Source: Stygiobacter sp043807765 | GTDB taxonomy: Bacteria; Bacteroidota; Ignavibacteria; Ignavibacteriales; Melioribacteraceae | Length of the DNA stretch: 64,000 nucleotides | Direction of reading: 5' to 3' | Assembly (NCBI GenBank): GCA_043807765.1 | Contig: JAZDFQ010000005.1 | Location: 96,710-160,709 of the forward strand | Notes under the pieces: generated by a model | The model's input: only the letters and a program-made list of their open reading frames with translations | What the model was told of the DNA's origin: nothing | Databases searched by the model: none | Made by a program: the position numbers and the translations under genes | In this document: positions 32,778 through 41,202 of the stretch, piece by piece | Numbering within the stretch: the stretch's first letter is position 1 | Layout of the letters: each line of letters opens with the position of its first letter

Positions 32778-32808
32778 CAAAAATATTCAAATAATAGGTG
32801 ACATACAG
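32778..32808 (-). promoter_or_regulatory. Possible engB promoter (CTG-N20-TATTTTTG)
   Basis: TATTTTTG (32785-32778) on the minus strand matches TANNTTTG. A CTG, one base off TTG, lies exactly 20 bases upstream, and the box is about 43 bases from the engB ATG. The rplQ terminator just upstream means engB needs its own promoter. Confidence 0.45.
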
Positions 32809-32913
32809 TTTATACTGTATGCTTTCATATAATAATTCTGCAAGGGGAAGTTGTTTTGGCAATCGGTTTAGTACCGAACTCAAGAAAGGATTTGCGTAAA
32901 AAAGGTTTAAAAC

Positions 32914-32942
32914 AAAAAAGTCTCGCAATTGCGAGACTTTTT
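32914..32942 (-). terminator. Palindromic terminator of the ribosomal superoperon
   Basis: A perfect palindrome GTCTCGCAATTGCGAGAC (32920-32937), flanked by A5-6 and T5, lies 33 bases past the rplQ stop. On the minus strand a T6 run follows, as in a rho-independent terminator. Its symmetry allows it to work in both directions. Confidence 0.86.
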
Positions 32943-32974
32943 CACAAACTATTTAAGAAAATTTATTCAGCTTT

Positions 32975-33538
32975 TTATGCAGTTTTCTTAGTCTTCTTTT
33001 CTTTCGGTTCTGCATCAGTATCTTTTTTAGCTTTTGCCTTAGCAGGTTTCTTTTCAGCTTTCTCTGCTTTTGGTTTAGCTGCTTTCTTTTCTTTTTTCAC
33101 TTCTTTAGCAGCTTCAGCTTTTTCTTCAGCAGTTTTGTCTTCAGCTTTAGCTTTCTTAGGAGCTTTTTCTTTAACTACGCCGCTATAATCAACCATCTCG
33201 ATGATAGCCATTTCTGCGCCGTCACCTTTTCTTTGACCTAAACGAACTACACGAGTATATCCACCCGGACGATCACCAATCTTAGCAACTATCTCTGTGA
33301 ACAGTTCTTTTACAACTGCTTTATCAACGATATCAGCAGAAATAATTCTTCTTGCATGTACAGAATCAGATTTAGCTCTTGTAATCATTGGTTCAGCATA
33401 TTTTCTTAATTCTTTTGCTTTAGCTAAAGTTGTTTTTATTTTTTTGTGTTTAAATAACGCGGTAGCTAATAGTCTTAATGTTGCAGCTCTATGACTTGCA
33501 GTTCTACCAAGTTTTCTTCCTCTAACGCTGTGTCTCAT
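32975..33538 (-). CDS. rplQ: 50S ribosomal protein L17 with Lys/Ala-rich tail
   Basis: A 187-aa L17. The conserved core (1 to about 118: MRHSVRGRKLGRTASHRAA, ITRAKSDSVHARR, GDRPGGYTRVVRLGQRKGD) is of normal length. It is followed by about 65 residues of Lys/Ala/Glu repeats that resemble histone-like or DNA/RNA-binding tails. L17 is a large-subunit protein near the exit tunnel. Last gene of the alpha operon, just before a strong terminator. Confidence 0.96.
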   Translation of the reverse strand: MRHSVRGRKLGRTASHRAATLRLLATALFKHKKIKTTLAKAKELRKYAEPMITRAKSDSVHARRIISADIVDKAVVKELFTEIVAKIGDRPGGYTRVVRLGQRKGDGAEMAIIEMVDYSGVVKEKAPKKAKAEDKTAEEKAEAAKEVKKEKKAAKPKAEKAEKKPAKAKAKKDTDAEPKEKKTKKTA

Positions 33539-33558
33539 TCTTCAACCTTCTGGAAATA

Positions 33559-34554
33559 CTAGTTGTTTTCTGGTTTATCTTTTAAATATTTTTCTACGTC
33601 CATACCAAATTCAAGACCGTAGTTGTCAACAATTTCAAGCAATTCGGCTAACGACTTGCGGCCAAAGTTTCTGAATTTAAGCATTTCGCTTTCATCCTTA
33701 CGTACTAAGTCGGCCAAGTATTTAATGTTAGCAGCTTTAAGACAGTTGTGCGAACGTACACTTAATTCCAAATCATCAACGCTAGTGGTTAAAATTTTAC
33801 GAACTCTTTCTGTCTCTGCATCTTTCTCATTTTCAACTTTTTCTTCTTCAGGTTCAGCTTCGAAATTGATGAACATTGCAACGTGGTCTTTCAAAATCTT
33901 ACCTGCGTTAGATAATGCTTCCGATGGTGTAATGGAGCCATCAGTTGTGATTTCGAGAGTTAACTTCTCAAAATCATTCCTTTCACCTATACGTACATTT
34001 TCAATATCATAGCGTACATTAACAATTGGTGTAAAAATTGAATCAATAGGAATAGTGCCAATCGTAGACTCAGCAATTTTTTGTTCGTTGCTAGGAACAT
34101 AGCCTTTACCAATACCAATACGCAATTCTATATTTAATTTAGCTTCGGCATTTAAGCGTGCAATATGTTGCTGCGGATTAAGAATTTCCAAATCCGGACA
34201 AGCTTTTTGTATATCTGCTGCTGTAAATGCTTTTGAACCGCTTAGAGAAATTTCGCAGCTAGTTACTTTTTTATTATTCAATTTCATTCTAACTTTTTTC
34301 AAGTTAAGAATGATATCAGTTACATCTTCAACCACTCCGGGAATCGTAGAAAACTCATGCAACACACCTTCAATTTTAACAGCTGTAAAAGCAATACCTG
34401 TCAAAGAAGAAAGTAATACTCTTCTCATAGCGTTGCCCAAAGTAACTGCAAAACCTCTTTCAAGGGGGTGAACAAAAAATCTTCCGAACTTCTCATTGCT
34501 GGATGTGTCGTCAAGAACGATACCTTCCGGCATTTTAATGAATGGATAGCTCAT
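33559..34554 (-). CDS. rpoA: DNA-directed RNA polymerase subunit alpha
   Basis: A 331-aa alpha subunit. The N-terminal assembly domain (about 1-230) includes ERGFAVTLGNAMRRVLLSSLTG. A linker rich in acidic residues (EAEPEEEKVENEKDAE) precedes the C-terminal helix-hairpin-helix domain (about 255-325: CLKAANIKYLADLV, NFGRKSLAELLEI). The C-terminal domain binds UP elements and activators. Standard alpha operon position between rpsD and rplQ. Confidence 0.98.
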   Translation of the reverse strand: MSYPFIKMPEGIVLDDTSSNEKFGRFFVHPLERGFAVTLGNAMRRVLLSSLTGIAFTAVKIEGVLHEFSTIPGVVEDVTDIILNLKKVRMKLNNKKVTSCEISLSGSKAFTAADIQKACPDLEILNPQQHIARLNAEAKLNIELRIGIGKGYVPSNEQKIAESTIGTIPIDSIFTPIVNVRYDIENVRIGERNDFEKLTLEITTDGSITPSEALSNAGKILKDHVAMFINFEAEPEEEKVENEKDAETERVRKILTTSVDDLELSVRSHNCLKAANIKYLADLVRKDESEMLKFRNFGRKSLAELLEIVDNYGLEFGMDVEKYLKDKPENN

Positions 34555-34577
34555 TTATAGTATCCTCTTTATAATTT

Positions 34578-35204
34578 TTACTTAGAATACAACTCTACGA
34601 TGAGTTGCTCATTGGCGTTCAATGGAATATCTTCTCTTTCCGGAACACTCATAAAAGTGCCGCTTAAAGAAGCTTTATCAACTGAGAGCCATACATATAC
34701 ATTGTCTTTGGTTCTTCTTAAAGAATTGTGAATTGCATCAAGTTTTTTACTTTTTTCGCGAACAGCAATAACATCGCCGGCGCCAAGCAAATATGATGGA
34801 ATATCGACAGATTGGTTATTCACAGTAAAGTGACCATGCAAAACCAGCTGACGAGCAGATTTTCTTGAAGGAGCAAAACCAAGACGAAATACAACATTGT
34901 CCAATCTTCTTTCCAACAACTTAATAAGATTTGCACCAGTAACACCTTTTTGGCGGTTGGCTTTCTCAAAGTAGTTGCGGAATTGGGTTTCTAACAAACC
35001 GTAAATTCTCTTAACCTTTTGTTTTTCTCTTAACTGAACACCATACTCAGAAAATTTGGTGCGTCTAGAAAGTCCATGTTGTCCCGGCGCATAATTTCTT
35101 TTTTCCAAAGGACATTTCTCGGAAAGACATTTGGTGCCTTTCAAAAAAAGTTTAGTTTTTTCTCTTCTGCACAATTTGCAACTTGAACCAGTGTATCTTG
35201 CCAT
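34578..35204 (-). CDS. rpsD: 30S ribosomal protein S4 (zinc-binding form)
   Basis: A 208-aa S4. The N-terminal cysteines C9, C12, C26 and C31 form the zinc knuckle of the C+ type, followed by NYAPGQHG and the S4 RNA-binding domain (about 99-160: RLDNVVFRLGFAPSR). It nucleates 30S assembly and often represses its own operon. Alpha operon order rpsM-rpsK-rpsD-rpoA is kept. Confidence 0.98.
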   Translation of the reverse strand: MARYTGSSCKLCRREKTKLFLKGTKCLSEKCPLEKRNYAPGQHGLSRRTKFSEYGVQLREKQKVKRIYGLLETQFRNYFEKANRQKGVTGANLIKLLERRLDNVVFRLGFAPSRKSARQLVLHGHFTVNNQSVDIPSYLLGAGDVIAVREKSKKLDAIHNSLRRTKDNVYVWLSVDKASLSGTFMSVPEREDIPLNANEQLIVELYSK

Positions 35205-35219
35205 CTAAAAATTCTCCTA

Positions 35220-35606
35220 TTAAACTCTTCTACGTTTTGGTGGTCTGCATCCGTTGTGCGGAATTGGCGTTTGATCCTTAATAGATAAAATTTCCAATCC
35301 AGCAGTATTCAAAGCTCTGATAGCTGCTTCACGACCTGCACCCGGACCTTTAACAAGCACATCGATTTTTCTTAAACCAAGATCGTGAGCTTCTTTTGCG
35401 GCAGCTTCAGCAGTTACTTGCGAAGCAAATGGTGTGTTCTTTCTTGAACCCTTAAAACCATTTTTACCGGCAGAAGACCATGAGATAGTGTTGCCGTAAA
35501 TGTCAGTAATCGTAACTATCACGTTGTTGAAAGAAGCTTTGATGTGCGCTACACCAACAGCATCAACGTGAACTTTTTTTCTCGTCTTTTTAACAACTTT
35601 AGCCAA
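35220..35606 (-). CDS. rpsK: 30S ribosomal protein S11
   Basis: A 128-aa S11 of normal length, with a basic N terminus (KKTRKKVHVDAVG), the ASFNNVIVTITD strand and the conserved C-terminal PIPHNGCRPPKRRRV. It forms part of the 30S platform at the mRNA exit. It lies 28 bases after rpsM and 15 before rpsD. Confidence 0.98.
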   Translation of the reverse strand: MAKVVKKTRKKVHVDAVGVAHIKASFNNVIVTITDIYGNTISWSSAGKNGFKGSRKNTPFASQVTAEAAAKEAHDLGLRKIDVLVKGPGAGREAAIRALNTAGLEILSIKDQTPIPHNGCRPPKRRRV

Positions 35607-35634
35607 TTTAACTCCTCACAATAAAAATTAATTA

Positions 35635-36018
35635 TTACTTCTTAGCGGCAACTTTCTTTTTGCCGGCTACAGTTTTGCGTTTACCTTTTCTGGTTCTGGA
35701 GTTCGTTCTAGTTCTCTGACCGCGCGCAGGTAATCCTCTTCTGTGTCTAATTCCTCTGTACGTTCCAATATCCATTAATCTCTTGATATTCTGCTGAACT
35801 TCACTCCTTAGAGCACCTTCAACTTTATATTCATTAGTCATTATAGAACGAATCTTTGCTAATTCTTCTTCAGAGAGCTCAGATATTTTCTTATTAGGAT
35901 TAACATTAGCTTTTGCTAAAATATCCGTTGATGATTTTTCACCAATACCGAATATGTAGGTCAATCCGATATAAGCTTTTTTATTCTTCGGTAAATCGAT
36001 ACCAGCTAAACGAGCCAA
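35635..36018 (-). CDS. rpsM: 30S ribosomal protein S13
   Basis: A 127-aa S13. MARLAGIDLPKNKKAYIGLTYIFGIG opens the helix-two-turn-helix region, and GTYRGIRHRRGLPARGQRTRTN is the rRNA- and tRNA-contacting segment. The basic tail ends GKKKVAAKK. It sits in the 30S head and contacts P-site tRNA. It follows rpmJ in the usual order. Confidence 0.98.
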   Translation of the reverse strand: MARLAGIDLPKNKKAYIGLTYIFGIGEKSSTDILAKANVNPNKKISELSEEELAKIRSIMTNEYKVEGALRSEVQQNIKRLMDIGTYRGIRHRRGLPARGQRTRTNSRTRKGKRKTVAGKKKVAAKK

Positions 36019-36036
36019 ATCTATAACCTCCTAATT

Positions 36037-36150
36037 TTAACCTTGTCTTTGTTTATGTTTTGGATTCTTGCAGATTACGCGCACAACGCCTTTTCTTCTA
36101 ATAATCTTGCAATGTTCGCACATCTTTTTGACTGAAGCTCTAACCTTCAT
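36037..36150 (-). CDS. rpmJ: 50S ribosomal protein L36 (37 aa, zinc-binding)
   Basis: A 37-aa L36: MKVRASVKKMCEHCKIIRRK at the start, ending KHKQRQG. C11, C14, C27 and H32 form the zinc site, so it is the C+ form. It stabilises 23S rRNA near the peptidyl-transferase region. It lies 12 bases after infA and 18 before rpsM. Confidence 0.95.
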   Translation of the reverse strand: MKVRASVKKMCEHCKIIRRKGVVRVICKNPKHKQRQG

Positions 36151-36162
36151 TCTAAAACTCCG

Positions 36163-36381
36163 TTATTTGTATCTGTAAGTAATTCTACCTTTGTTCAAAT
36201 CGTACGGTGAAAGCTCTATAGCAACTTTATCACCAACCAAAATTTTTATAAAATGCATTCGCATCTTTCCGGATATATGAGCTAATATTTCGTGACCGTT
36301 ATCTAAACGGACTTTGAAAGTTGCGTTTGGCAACGTTTCACTTATTATTCCGTCTACTTTAATTGGTCCTTGTTTTGCCAT
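36163..36381 (-). CDS. infA: Translation initiation factor IF-1
   Basis: A 72-aa OB-fold protein of exact family length, with GIISETLPNATFKVRLDNGHEILAHISGK-like strands and the C-terminal YDLNKGRITYRYK. It blocks the A site during initiation. The ATG overlaps the map stop by one base, coupling the two. Confidence 0.98.
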   Translation of the reverse strand: MAKQGPIKVDGIISETLPNATFKVRLDNGHEILAHISGKMRMHFIKILVGDKVAIELSPYDLNKGRITYRYK

Positions 36382-37142
36382 TAGCTTACTGTTAATATCT
36401 CCGGTTTACCGTCTATTATCGCAATTGTATGTTCAAAGTGTGCAGAAGGCTCGCCATCTGCTGTAAATACCGTCCAACCATCTTCTGCAACTAAAACTTT
36501 ATGAGTCCCAGCATTTATCATTGGTTCGATTGCCAGCGTCATTCCATTTTTCAACAAAGGACCGTTGTTTCTCTTTCCGTAGTTTGGAATTTGCGGCTCT
36601 TCATGTAAAAATCTTCCGCAACCGTGTCCGCATAAATCTCTTACAACTCCATATCCAAATTGCTCAACATAATTTTGGATTGCATAAGATATTTCGCCAA
36701 GTCTATTCTTTTCTACCGCTTGCTCAATACCAAGGTAAAGAGATTTTTCGGTAGCATCCATAAGTTTTTGTTTAGCTTCCGGAATATTTCCAACTGCAAC
36801 TGTTAAAGCTGCATCGCCAAAATATCCTTTCTTCTCAACTCCAACATCAATAGAAAGAATTTCACCTTCTTGAAGAACTCTGTTGCCGGGAATCCCGTGA
36901 ACAACCTCATCATCAACTGAAGAACAAATTGAGCCCGGAAAATCAAAGGAGCCAGCTTGTGAATACCCTTTGAACGCTGGACGGGCATCATTGCTTCTGA
37001 TATAATCTTCGGCAATTTTATCCAGCTCTAACGTCGTTACGCCAGGTTTGGTGTAACGCTTCAATAATTGTAAAGTCTCTGCTACTATCTGACAGCTTTC
37101 ACGAATTAATTCTATTTCGTTTCTGCTCTTTAATAAAATCAC
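36381..37142 (-). CDS. map: Methionine aminopeptidase, type I
   Basis: A 253-aa type I enzyme. Metal ligands sit in SIDVGVE and GDAALTV, with the HGCGRFLHEEP histidine and IEPMI and FEHT glutamates. It removes the initiator Met from nascent proteins at the ribosome exit. The usual adk gene between secY and map is absent; map starts 7 bases after secY, a layout found in the Bacteroidota group. Confidence 0.97.
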   Translation of the reverse strand: MILLKSRNEIELIRESCQIVAETLQLLKRYTKPGVTTLELDKIAEDYIRSNDARPAFKGYSQAGSFDFPGSICSSVDDEVVHGIPGNRVLQEGEILSIDVGVEKKGYFGDAALTVAVGNIPEAKQKLMDATEKSLYLGIEQAVEKNRLGEISYAIQNYVEQFGYGVVRDLCGHGCGRFLHEEPQIPNYGKRNNGPLLKNGMTLAIEPMINAGTHKVLVAEDGWTVFTADGEPSAHFEHTIAIIDGKPEILTVS

Positions 37143-37149
37143 AATCTAA

Positions 37150-38487
37150 CTACGCTCTTCTACCTTTAATTTTTCCGGATTTCATAAATCCGTCGTAATG
37201 TCTCATCAATAAATGAGATTCGATTTGCTGCAAAGTATCTAAAGCAACACCAACTATAATCAGTAAGCTTGTGCCTCCGAAAAACGATGCAAAATTTTGC
37301 GACACCCCTAGGTATCTTACAAATACCGGCAAAATTGCAACAATCGCTAAGAAGAAAGAACCCGGCAATGTAATCTTAGTCAAAATATTATCGATAAAAT
37401 CAGCAGTCTGTTTACCGGGACGAATACCAGGTACGAAACCGCCTTGCTTTTTCATGTTATCGGAAACATCTTGTGGATTGAAGGCAATTGCTGTGTAAAA
37501 GTAAGTAAAGAATATAATCAACAAAGCTTCGGTCATTGTATAAAATAATGATCCGTAAGAAACATATTGAGCAATTCCAGAAAGGAACTCATTATTCGGG
37601 AAAAAACCCAACAATGTTGATGGAATAAACACAATTGATTGAGCAAAGATGATCGGCATTACACCGGCTGTATTTACTCTTAAAGGTATATATTGTGTTA
37701 CACCGCCATAAACTTTCCTGCCCACAACACGCTTAGCGTATTGCACCGGTATTCTTCTTGTACCTTGAGTAACAAAAATAACACCCGCTATAATAAGAAC
37801 CATTAAAGCAACAATAACAACTTCTATAATTATGTTGCGTTGTCCACCGACTAGCATTTGATATTCATCTAAAAGTGCAAAAGGAAAACGATCTATGATT
37901 CCAATGAAAATGATAAGGGAAATACCATTGCCCAAACCTTTTTCAGTAATCTGCTCGCCCATCCACATCAAGAACATTGTGCCGGATGATAATATTAATA
38001 TGGTTGAAAGAATCCAAGCAAAGCCTCTTACCGGATCCGGAACTACGGGCATATTATTATTATTCATATTAAGAAGGATTGAGGTTGTTCCCCAGGCCTG
38101 AAATACACTAATCAAAACCGTACCGTAGCGGGTTAATTGATTAATCTTCTTTCTGCCATCTTCACCCTCTTTCTGCAATTTTTGCAAGTATGGCACAACT
38201 GCCCCGGCAATCTGCAAAACGATTGAAGCTGAGATGTAAGGCATTATTCCTAATGCGAAAATAGCAGCATTCTTAAAAGCACCGCCAACAAACATATCAT
38301 AAAAACCAAAAAGACTGTTTGAAGAAGTGTTTTCTGTAGCTGCTGTTAGTAATTGAGCATCAATTCCCGGTAAGGTAATGTGAGAGCCAATTCTCACAAT
38401 AATGAGTAAGGCAACAGTATAAAGAATACGTTGTCTTAACTCATGAATCTTAAAAATATTTCGGAAGGTTTCTTGTAACTTTGCCAT
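37150..38487 (-). CDS. secY: Preprotein translocase subunit SecY
   Basis: A 445-aa membrane channel with ten hydrophobic helices and the cytosolic loop residues RRIPVQYAKRVVGRKVYGG, which bind SecA and the ribosome. It forms the SecYE channel with SecE (about 63300). It overlaps the rplO stop by one base. Confidence 0.98.
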   Translation of the reverse strand: MAKLQETFRNIFKIHELRQRILYTVALLIIVRIGSHITLPGIDAQLLTAATENTSSNSLFGFYDMFVGGAFKNAAIFALGIMPYISASIVLQIAGAVVPYLQKLQKEGEDGRKKINQLTRYGTVLISVFQAWGTTSILLNMNNNNMPVVPDPVRGFAWILSTILILSSGTMFLMWMGEQITEKGLGNGISLIIFIGIIDRFPFALLDEYQMLVGGQRNIIIEVVIVALMVLIIAGVIFVTQGTRRIPVQYAKRVVGRKVYGGVTQYIPLRVNTAGVMPIIFAQSIVFIPSTLLGFFPNNEFLSGIAQYVSYGSLFYTMTEALLIIFFTYFYTAIAFNPQDVSDNMKKQGGFVPGIRPGKQTADFIDNILTKITLPGSFFLAIVAILPVFVRYLGVSQNFASFFGGTSLLIIVGVALDTLQQIESHLLMRHYDGFMKSGKIKGRRA

Positions 38488-38951
38488 TAAGCATTAATCT
38501 CTTTAGTTGTTCCGCCGACAGATTCAATTTTTTCTTTTGCAGAAGCTGAGAACTTATGAGCTTCAATATTCAATTTTGCTTTTAACTCACCATTACCTAA
38601 AATCTTAAATGGTGCAGCGGCTTTGGAAATAGCACCGCTTTTGTAAAGACTAACTGCGTTAACAACGCCGTCAGCAATTTTCTTATCATCAACTAATTTT
38701 TGTAATTGACCTAAGTTAACTACCTGATATTCAACTCTAAAAGGAGAATGAAAACCGCGTTTTGGAACACGTCTTTGAAGCGGCATTTGTCCACCTTCGA
38801 ACCAAGCACGAAATTTTGCGCCAGCTCTTGAACGTTGACCATTTTCACCACGTGTAGCTGTTCCGCCATGTCCGCTGCCTTCACCACGTCCAATTCTCTT
38901 AACTTTTTTATGCGACCCTTTTGCGGGCTTCAGATTGCTTAAAATATCCAT
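38487..38951 (-). CDS. rplO: 50S ribosomal protein L15
   Basis: A 154-aa L15 with the glycine-rich N terminus KRIGRGEGSGHGGTATRGEN, which threads into 23S rRNA, and a C-terminal globular part (about 75-154) rich in Lys and Ala. It is a late-assembly protein near the central protuberance. It sits between rpmD and secY as usual. Confidence 0.98.
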   Translation of the reverse strand: MDILSNLKPAKGSHKKVKRIGRGEGSGHGGTATRGENGQRSRAGAKFRAWFEGGQMPLQRRVPKRGFHSPFRVEYQVVNLGQLQKLVDDKKIADGVVNAVSLYKSGAISKAAAPFKILGNGELKAKLNIEAHKFSASAKEKIESVGGTTKEINA

Positions 38952-38961
38952 TTATTCCTCT

Positions 38962-39153
38962 TTACGCTTCAATTTCTTCTACTTTAACAAGATGCTGTAC
39001 TTTATTGATCATGCCTCTAATTTGAGGAGTATCGTTTTTTACTACAAAGTGTTTAGGTCTAGCAAGGCCTAAAGCTTCAATTGTTCTTTTCTGTGGAACC
39101 GGTCTATCGATAACGCTTCCGGTCTGTGTAATTTTAATCTTCTTTGCCATCAT
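38962..39153 (-). CDS. rpmD: 50S ribosomal protein L30
   Basis: A 63-aa L30. KITQTGSVIDRPVPQKRTIEAL is the L30/L7e ferredoxin-like core and IRGMINKVQHLVKVEE the second half. It binds 23S/5S rRNA. Two adjacent ATGs give an ambiguity of one residue in the start. Confidence 0.97.
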   Translation of the reverse strand: MMAKKIKITQTGSVIDRPVPQKRTIEALGLARPKHFVVKNDTPQIRGMINKVQHLVKVEEIEA

Positions 39154-39161
39154 TTCCTCAA

Positions 39162-39674
39162 TTACGAATTAAATAACTCTGAAACAGACATTTTACGTTT
39201 AGCAGCCATCGCACGAGCATCCATCAAACTAAGCAACGCAATTAAAGTAGCTTTAACTTGATTATGAGGATTGCTTGAGCCTAAAGACTTTGTAAGAATA
39301 TCGGAAACACCAGCTGCTTCAAGAACTGCACGAACTCCGCCACCAGCAATCAAACCAGTACCAGGTGTAGCCGGTTTCAATAAAACTCTACCAGCACCAA
39401 ATTTGCCTACTATTGGATGAGGAACAGTACCTTTTAAGAGCGGAACTTTATAGACATTCTTTTTAGCATCGTCAATACCTTTCGAAATTGCATCAGTTAC
39501 TTCATTTGCTTTTCCGAGGCCAACACCAACGTGTCCGTTTCCATCGCCAACTACAACAATAGCATTAAAGCTAAAACGGCGACCGCCCTTTACTACTTTA
39601 GCAACTCTGTTGATATGAACGATTTTCTCTTTAAGATTATCAAGACCCGATACTTTTTTGTACTTCAAATTCAA
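39162..39674 (-). CDS. rpsE: 30S ribosomal protein S5
   Basis: A 170-aa S5: a double-stranded RNA-binding N domain (KVVKGGRRFSFNAIVVVGDGNGHVG) and a C-terminal domain with GTGLIAGGGVRAVLEAAGV. It takes part in decoding accuracy. The tRNA-Gln gene lies 72 bases upstream, between this gene and rplR, an uncommon interruption of the spc operon. Confidence 0.98.
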   Translation of the reverse strand: MNLKYKKVSGLDNLKEKIVHINRVAKVVKGGRRFSFNAIVVVGDGNGHVGVGLGKANEVTDAISKGIDDAKKNVYKVPLLKGTVPHPIVGKFGAGRVLLKPATPGTGLIAGGGVRAVLEAAGVSDILTKSLGSSNPHNQVKATLIALLSLMDARAMAAKRKMSVSELFNS

Positions 39675-39746
39675 TTTTGTGTCTCCTGTTTACGAACCTT
39701 TTTTTATTTATGCTGCTTGACGATGCAAGCACAACTTTAATCTTTG

Positions 39747-39817
39747 CTGCCGGGAGAGGAGTCGAACCTCTACAGACGCCTCCAAAGGGCGTTGTCCTGC
39801 CATTAGACGACCCGGCA
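39747..39817 (-). tRNA. tRNA-Gln (UUG)
   Basis: On the minus strand the 7-bp acceptor TGCCGGG/CCCGGCA closes the cloverleaf. The anticodon arm ACGCC-CTTTGGA-GGCGT shows anticodon TTG, and the T arm AGAGG-TTCGACT-CCTCT is intact. The discriminator is G, as expected for Gln, and CCA is not encoded. It lies in the spc operon between rplR and rpsE and must be processed from the ribosomal transcript or have its own promoter. Confidence 0.95.
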
Positions 39818-39824
39818 ATGTTAC

Positions 39825-39838
39825 CCGCCGGTTGGCGG
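39825..39838. repeat. GC-rich CCGCC-GGTT-GGCGG hairpin between rplR and tRNA-Gln
   Basis: A 5-bp GC stem with a GGTT loop lies 8 bases upstream of the tRNA-Gln 5' end and just past the rplR stop. It shares the CCCGC/GCGGG wording seen in the metG terminator and the tRNA-like repeats, but no T-run follows. Confidence 0.5.
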
Positions 39839-39842
39839 AAAA

Positions 39843-40214
39843 CTAAACTTTTAAGCCTCCTTCACGGGCACCTTCAGCAACAGCTTTAATTCTGCCATGA
39901 TACTGTAAACCGCCACGATCGAAAACTACTGCTACAATACCTTTTTCTTTTGCTCTTTGAGCAACCAGTTTACCAACCAATTTGCTTTTAGATACTTTAC
40001 CTTTAGCAGTTTTAATTTCTTCTGCAACTTCTTTCGAAATTGAAGAAGCTTCCGCTAAAGTAACACCGGCAACATCATCAATAACTTGAGCGTAAATATT
40101 GCTTAAGCTGCGGTAAACACACAATCTTGGTCTTTCAGCCGTACCGGAAACTTTTTTACGTACTCTAATGTGTTTTCTGCTTCTAGATTTATTATCACGT
40201 GAAAACATTTTCAA
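39843..40214 (-). CDS. rplR: 50S ribosomal protein L18
   Basis: A 123-aa L18 with RSRKHIRVRKKVSGTAERPRL at the N terminus and the 5S-rRNA-binding GLQYHGRIKAVAEGAREGGLKV end. It anchors 5S rRNA in the central protuberance. Followed by the hairpin and tRNA-Gln instead of directly by rpsE. Confidence 0.98.
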   Translation of the reverse strand: MKMFSRDNKSRSRKHIRVRKKVSGTAERPRLCVYRSLSNIYAQVIDDVAGVTLAEASSISKEVAEEIKTAKGKVSKSKLVGKLVAQRAKEKGIVAVVFDRGGLQYHGRIKAVAEGAREGGLKV

Positions 40215-40223
40215 ACTCTCCTA

Positions 40224-40763
40224 TTACTTACCGGCTGTTTTGCCAGCTTTACGAATAATCTTTTCAGTTGAATATTTAACGCCTTTGCCTTTATATGGTT
40301 CCGGTTTTTTAAAGGAACGAATTTTTGCAGCAATCATTCCAACTAATTCTTTATCGAAGCCGTTTACTTTAACTTGAGTAGGTGTTACAACTTCCATTTT
40401 AATTCCTACCGGAGGAATAAAAAAGATTGGGTGCGAGAAGCCTAAGTTGAATAAAACTGCTTCGCCTTTAGCTTCTGCTTTATAACCAACACCAACTATA
40501 TCAAGCTGTTTTGTATAACCTTCGCTTACACCTTTAACCATATTCTGAAGTAGAGCGCGAGTTAAACCGTGCAGAGATTTATTTTCTTTTGTATCGTCTG
40601 GTCTGGTTACAATAACTTCATCACCTTGAAATTCAATTTTCATGTTAGGATGAACTTTTAAGAACATCTCTCCCAATTTGCCTTTTACATTAAGAACGTC
40701 GGCCTTTTGAGTTACCGTAACGTCTTTAACTAATTTAACCGGTTTTTTACCAATACGTGACAC
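40224..40763 (-). CDS. rplF: 50S ribosomal protein L6
   Basis: A 179-aa L6 with two repeated L6 domains. The C-terminal KPEPYKGKGVKY signature lies near residue 153. It binds 23S rRNA helix 97 near the factor-binding site. Lies 24 bases after rpsH and 9 before rplR. Confidence 0.98.
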   Translation of the reverse strand: MSRIGKKPVKLVKDVTVTQKADVLNVKGKLGEMFLKVHPNMKIEFQGDEVIVTRPDDTKENKSLHGLTRALLQNMVKGVSEGYTKQLDIVGVGYKAEAKGEAVLFNLGFSHPIFFIPPVGIKMEVVTPTQVKVNGFDKELVGMIAAKIRSFKKPEPYKGKGVKYSTEKIIRKAGKTAGK

Positions 40764-40787
40764 TTTTGTTTTCCTCGTATAAAATTT

Positions 40788-41183
40788 TTACCAAACTTGG
40801 CAGACTAACTCGCCGCCAACCGATTCTTTCTTTGCTTGTTTATCTGTTAACAATCCTTTTGGAGTAGATAAAATTGATATACCTAAACCGCCAAGAACTC
40901 TAGGAATTTCATCGTTGCCCACATAAGTTCTTAAACCAGGCTTGCTTATTCTCTTCAATCCAGTGATTGATGGAACTCCGTTAACATACTGAAGATGAAC
41001 TCTTAAAACGTTCTGTTTATTATCTTCAGTAACATTGAAGTCTTTAATAAACTTCTGTGATTTTAATATTTCAGCAAGACTTATTTTCATTTTGGAAGAT
41101 GGAATTTCAACGTATTTTTTTCTTGCTTTAACTGCGTTTCTAACACGTGTTAAGAAATCTGCAATCGGATCTGTTGCTGGCAT
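40788..41183 (-). CDS. rpsH: 30S ribosomal protein S8
   Basis: A 131-aa S8 with TDPIADFLTRVRNA at the N terminus and the 16S-binding STPKGLLTDKQAKKE near residues 106-120. It is a key central-domain binder and, in several bacteria, the regulator of the spc operon. Normal length. Confidence 0.98.
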   Translation of the reverse strand: MPATDPIADFLTRVRNAVKARKKYVEIPSSKMKISLAEILKSQKFIKDFNVTEDNKQNVLRVHLQYVNGVPSITGLKRISKPGLRTYVGNDEIPRVLGGLGISILSTPKGLLTDKQAKKESVGGELVCQVW

Positions 41184-41202
41184 TTACATTCTCTCCTTCA
41201 AA

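Noticed and set aside
32743..32928. A 61-aa reading frame on the minus strand between engB and rplQ
   Set aside because: It overlaps the engB promoter region and terminator, has no ribosome site or family match, and its composition is that of AT-rich spacer.
32856..33188. A 110-aa plus-strand frame with repeated Ala/Phe/Ser
   Set aside because: It is the antisense shadow of the Lys/Ala-rich L17 tail and runs through the terminator.
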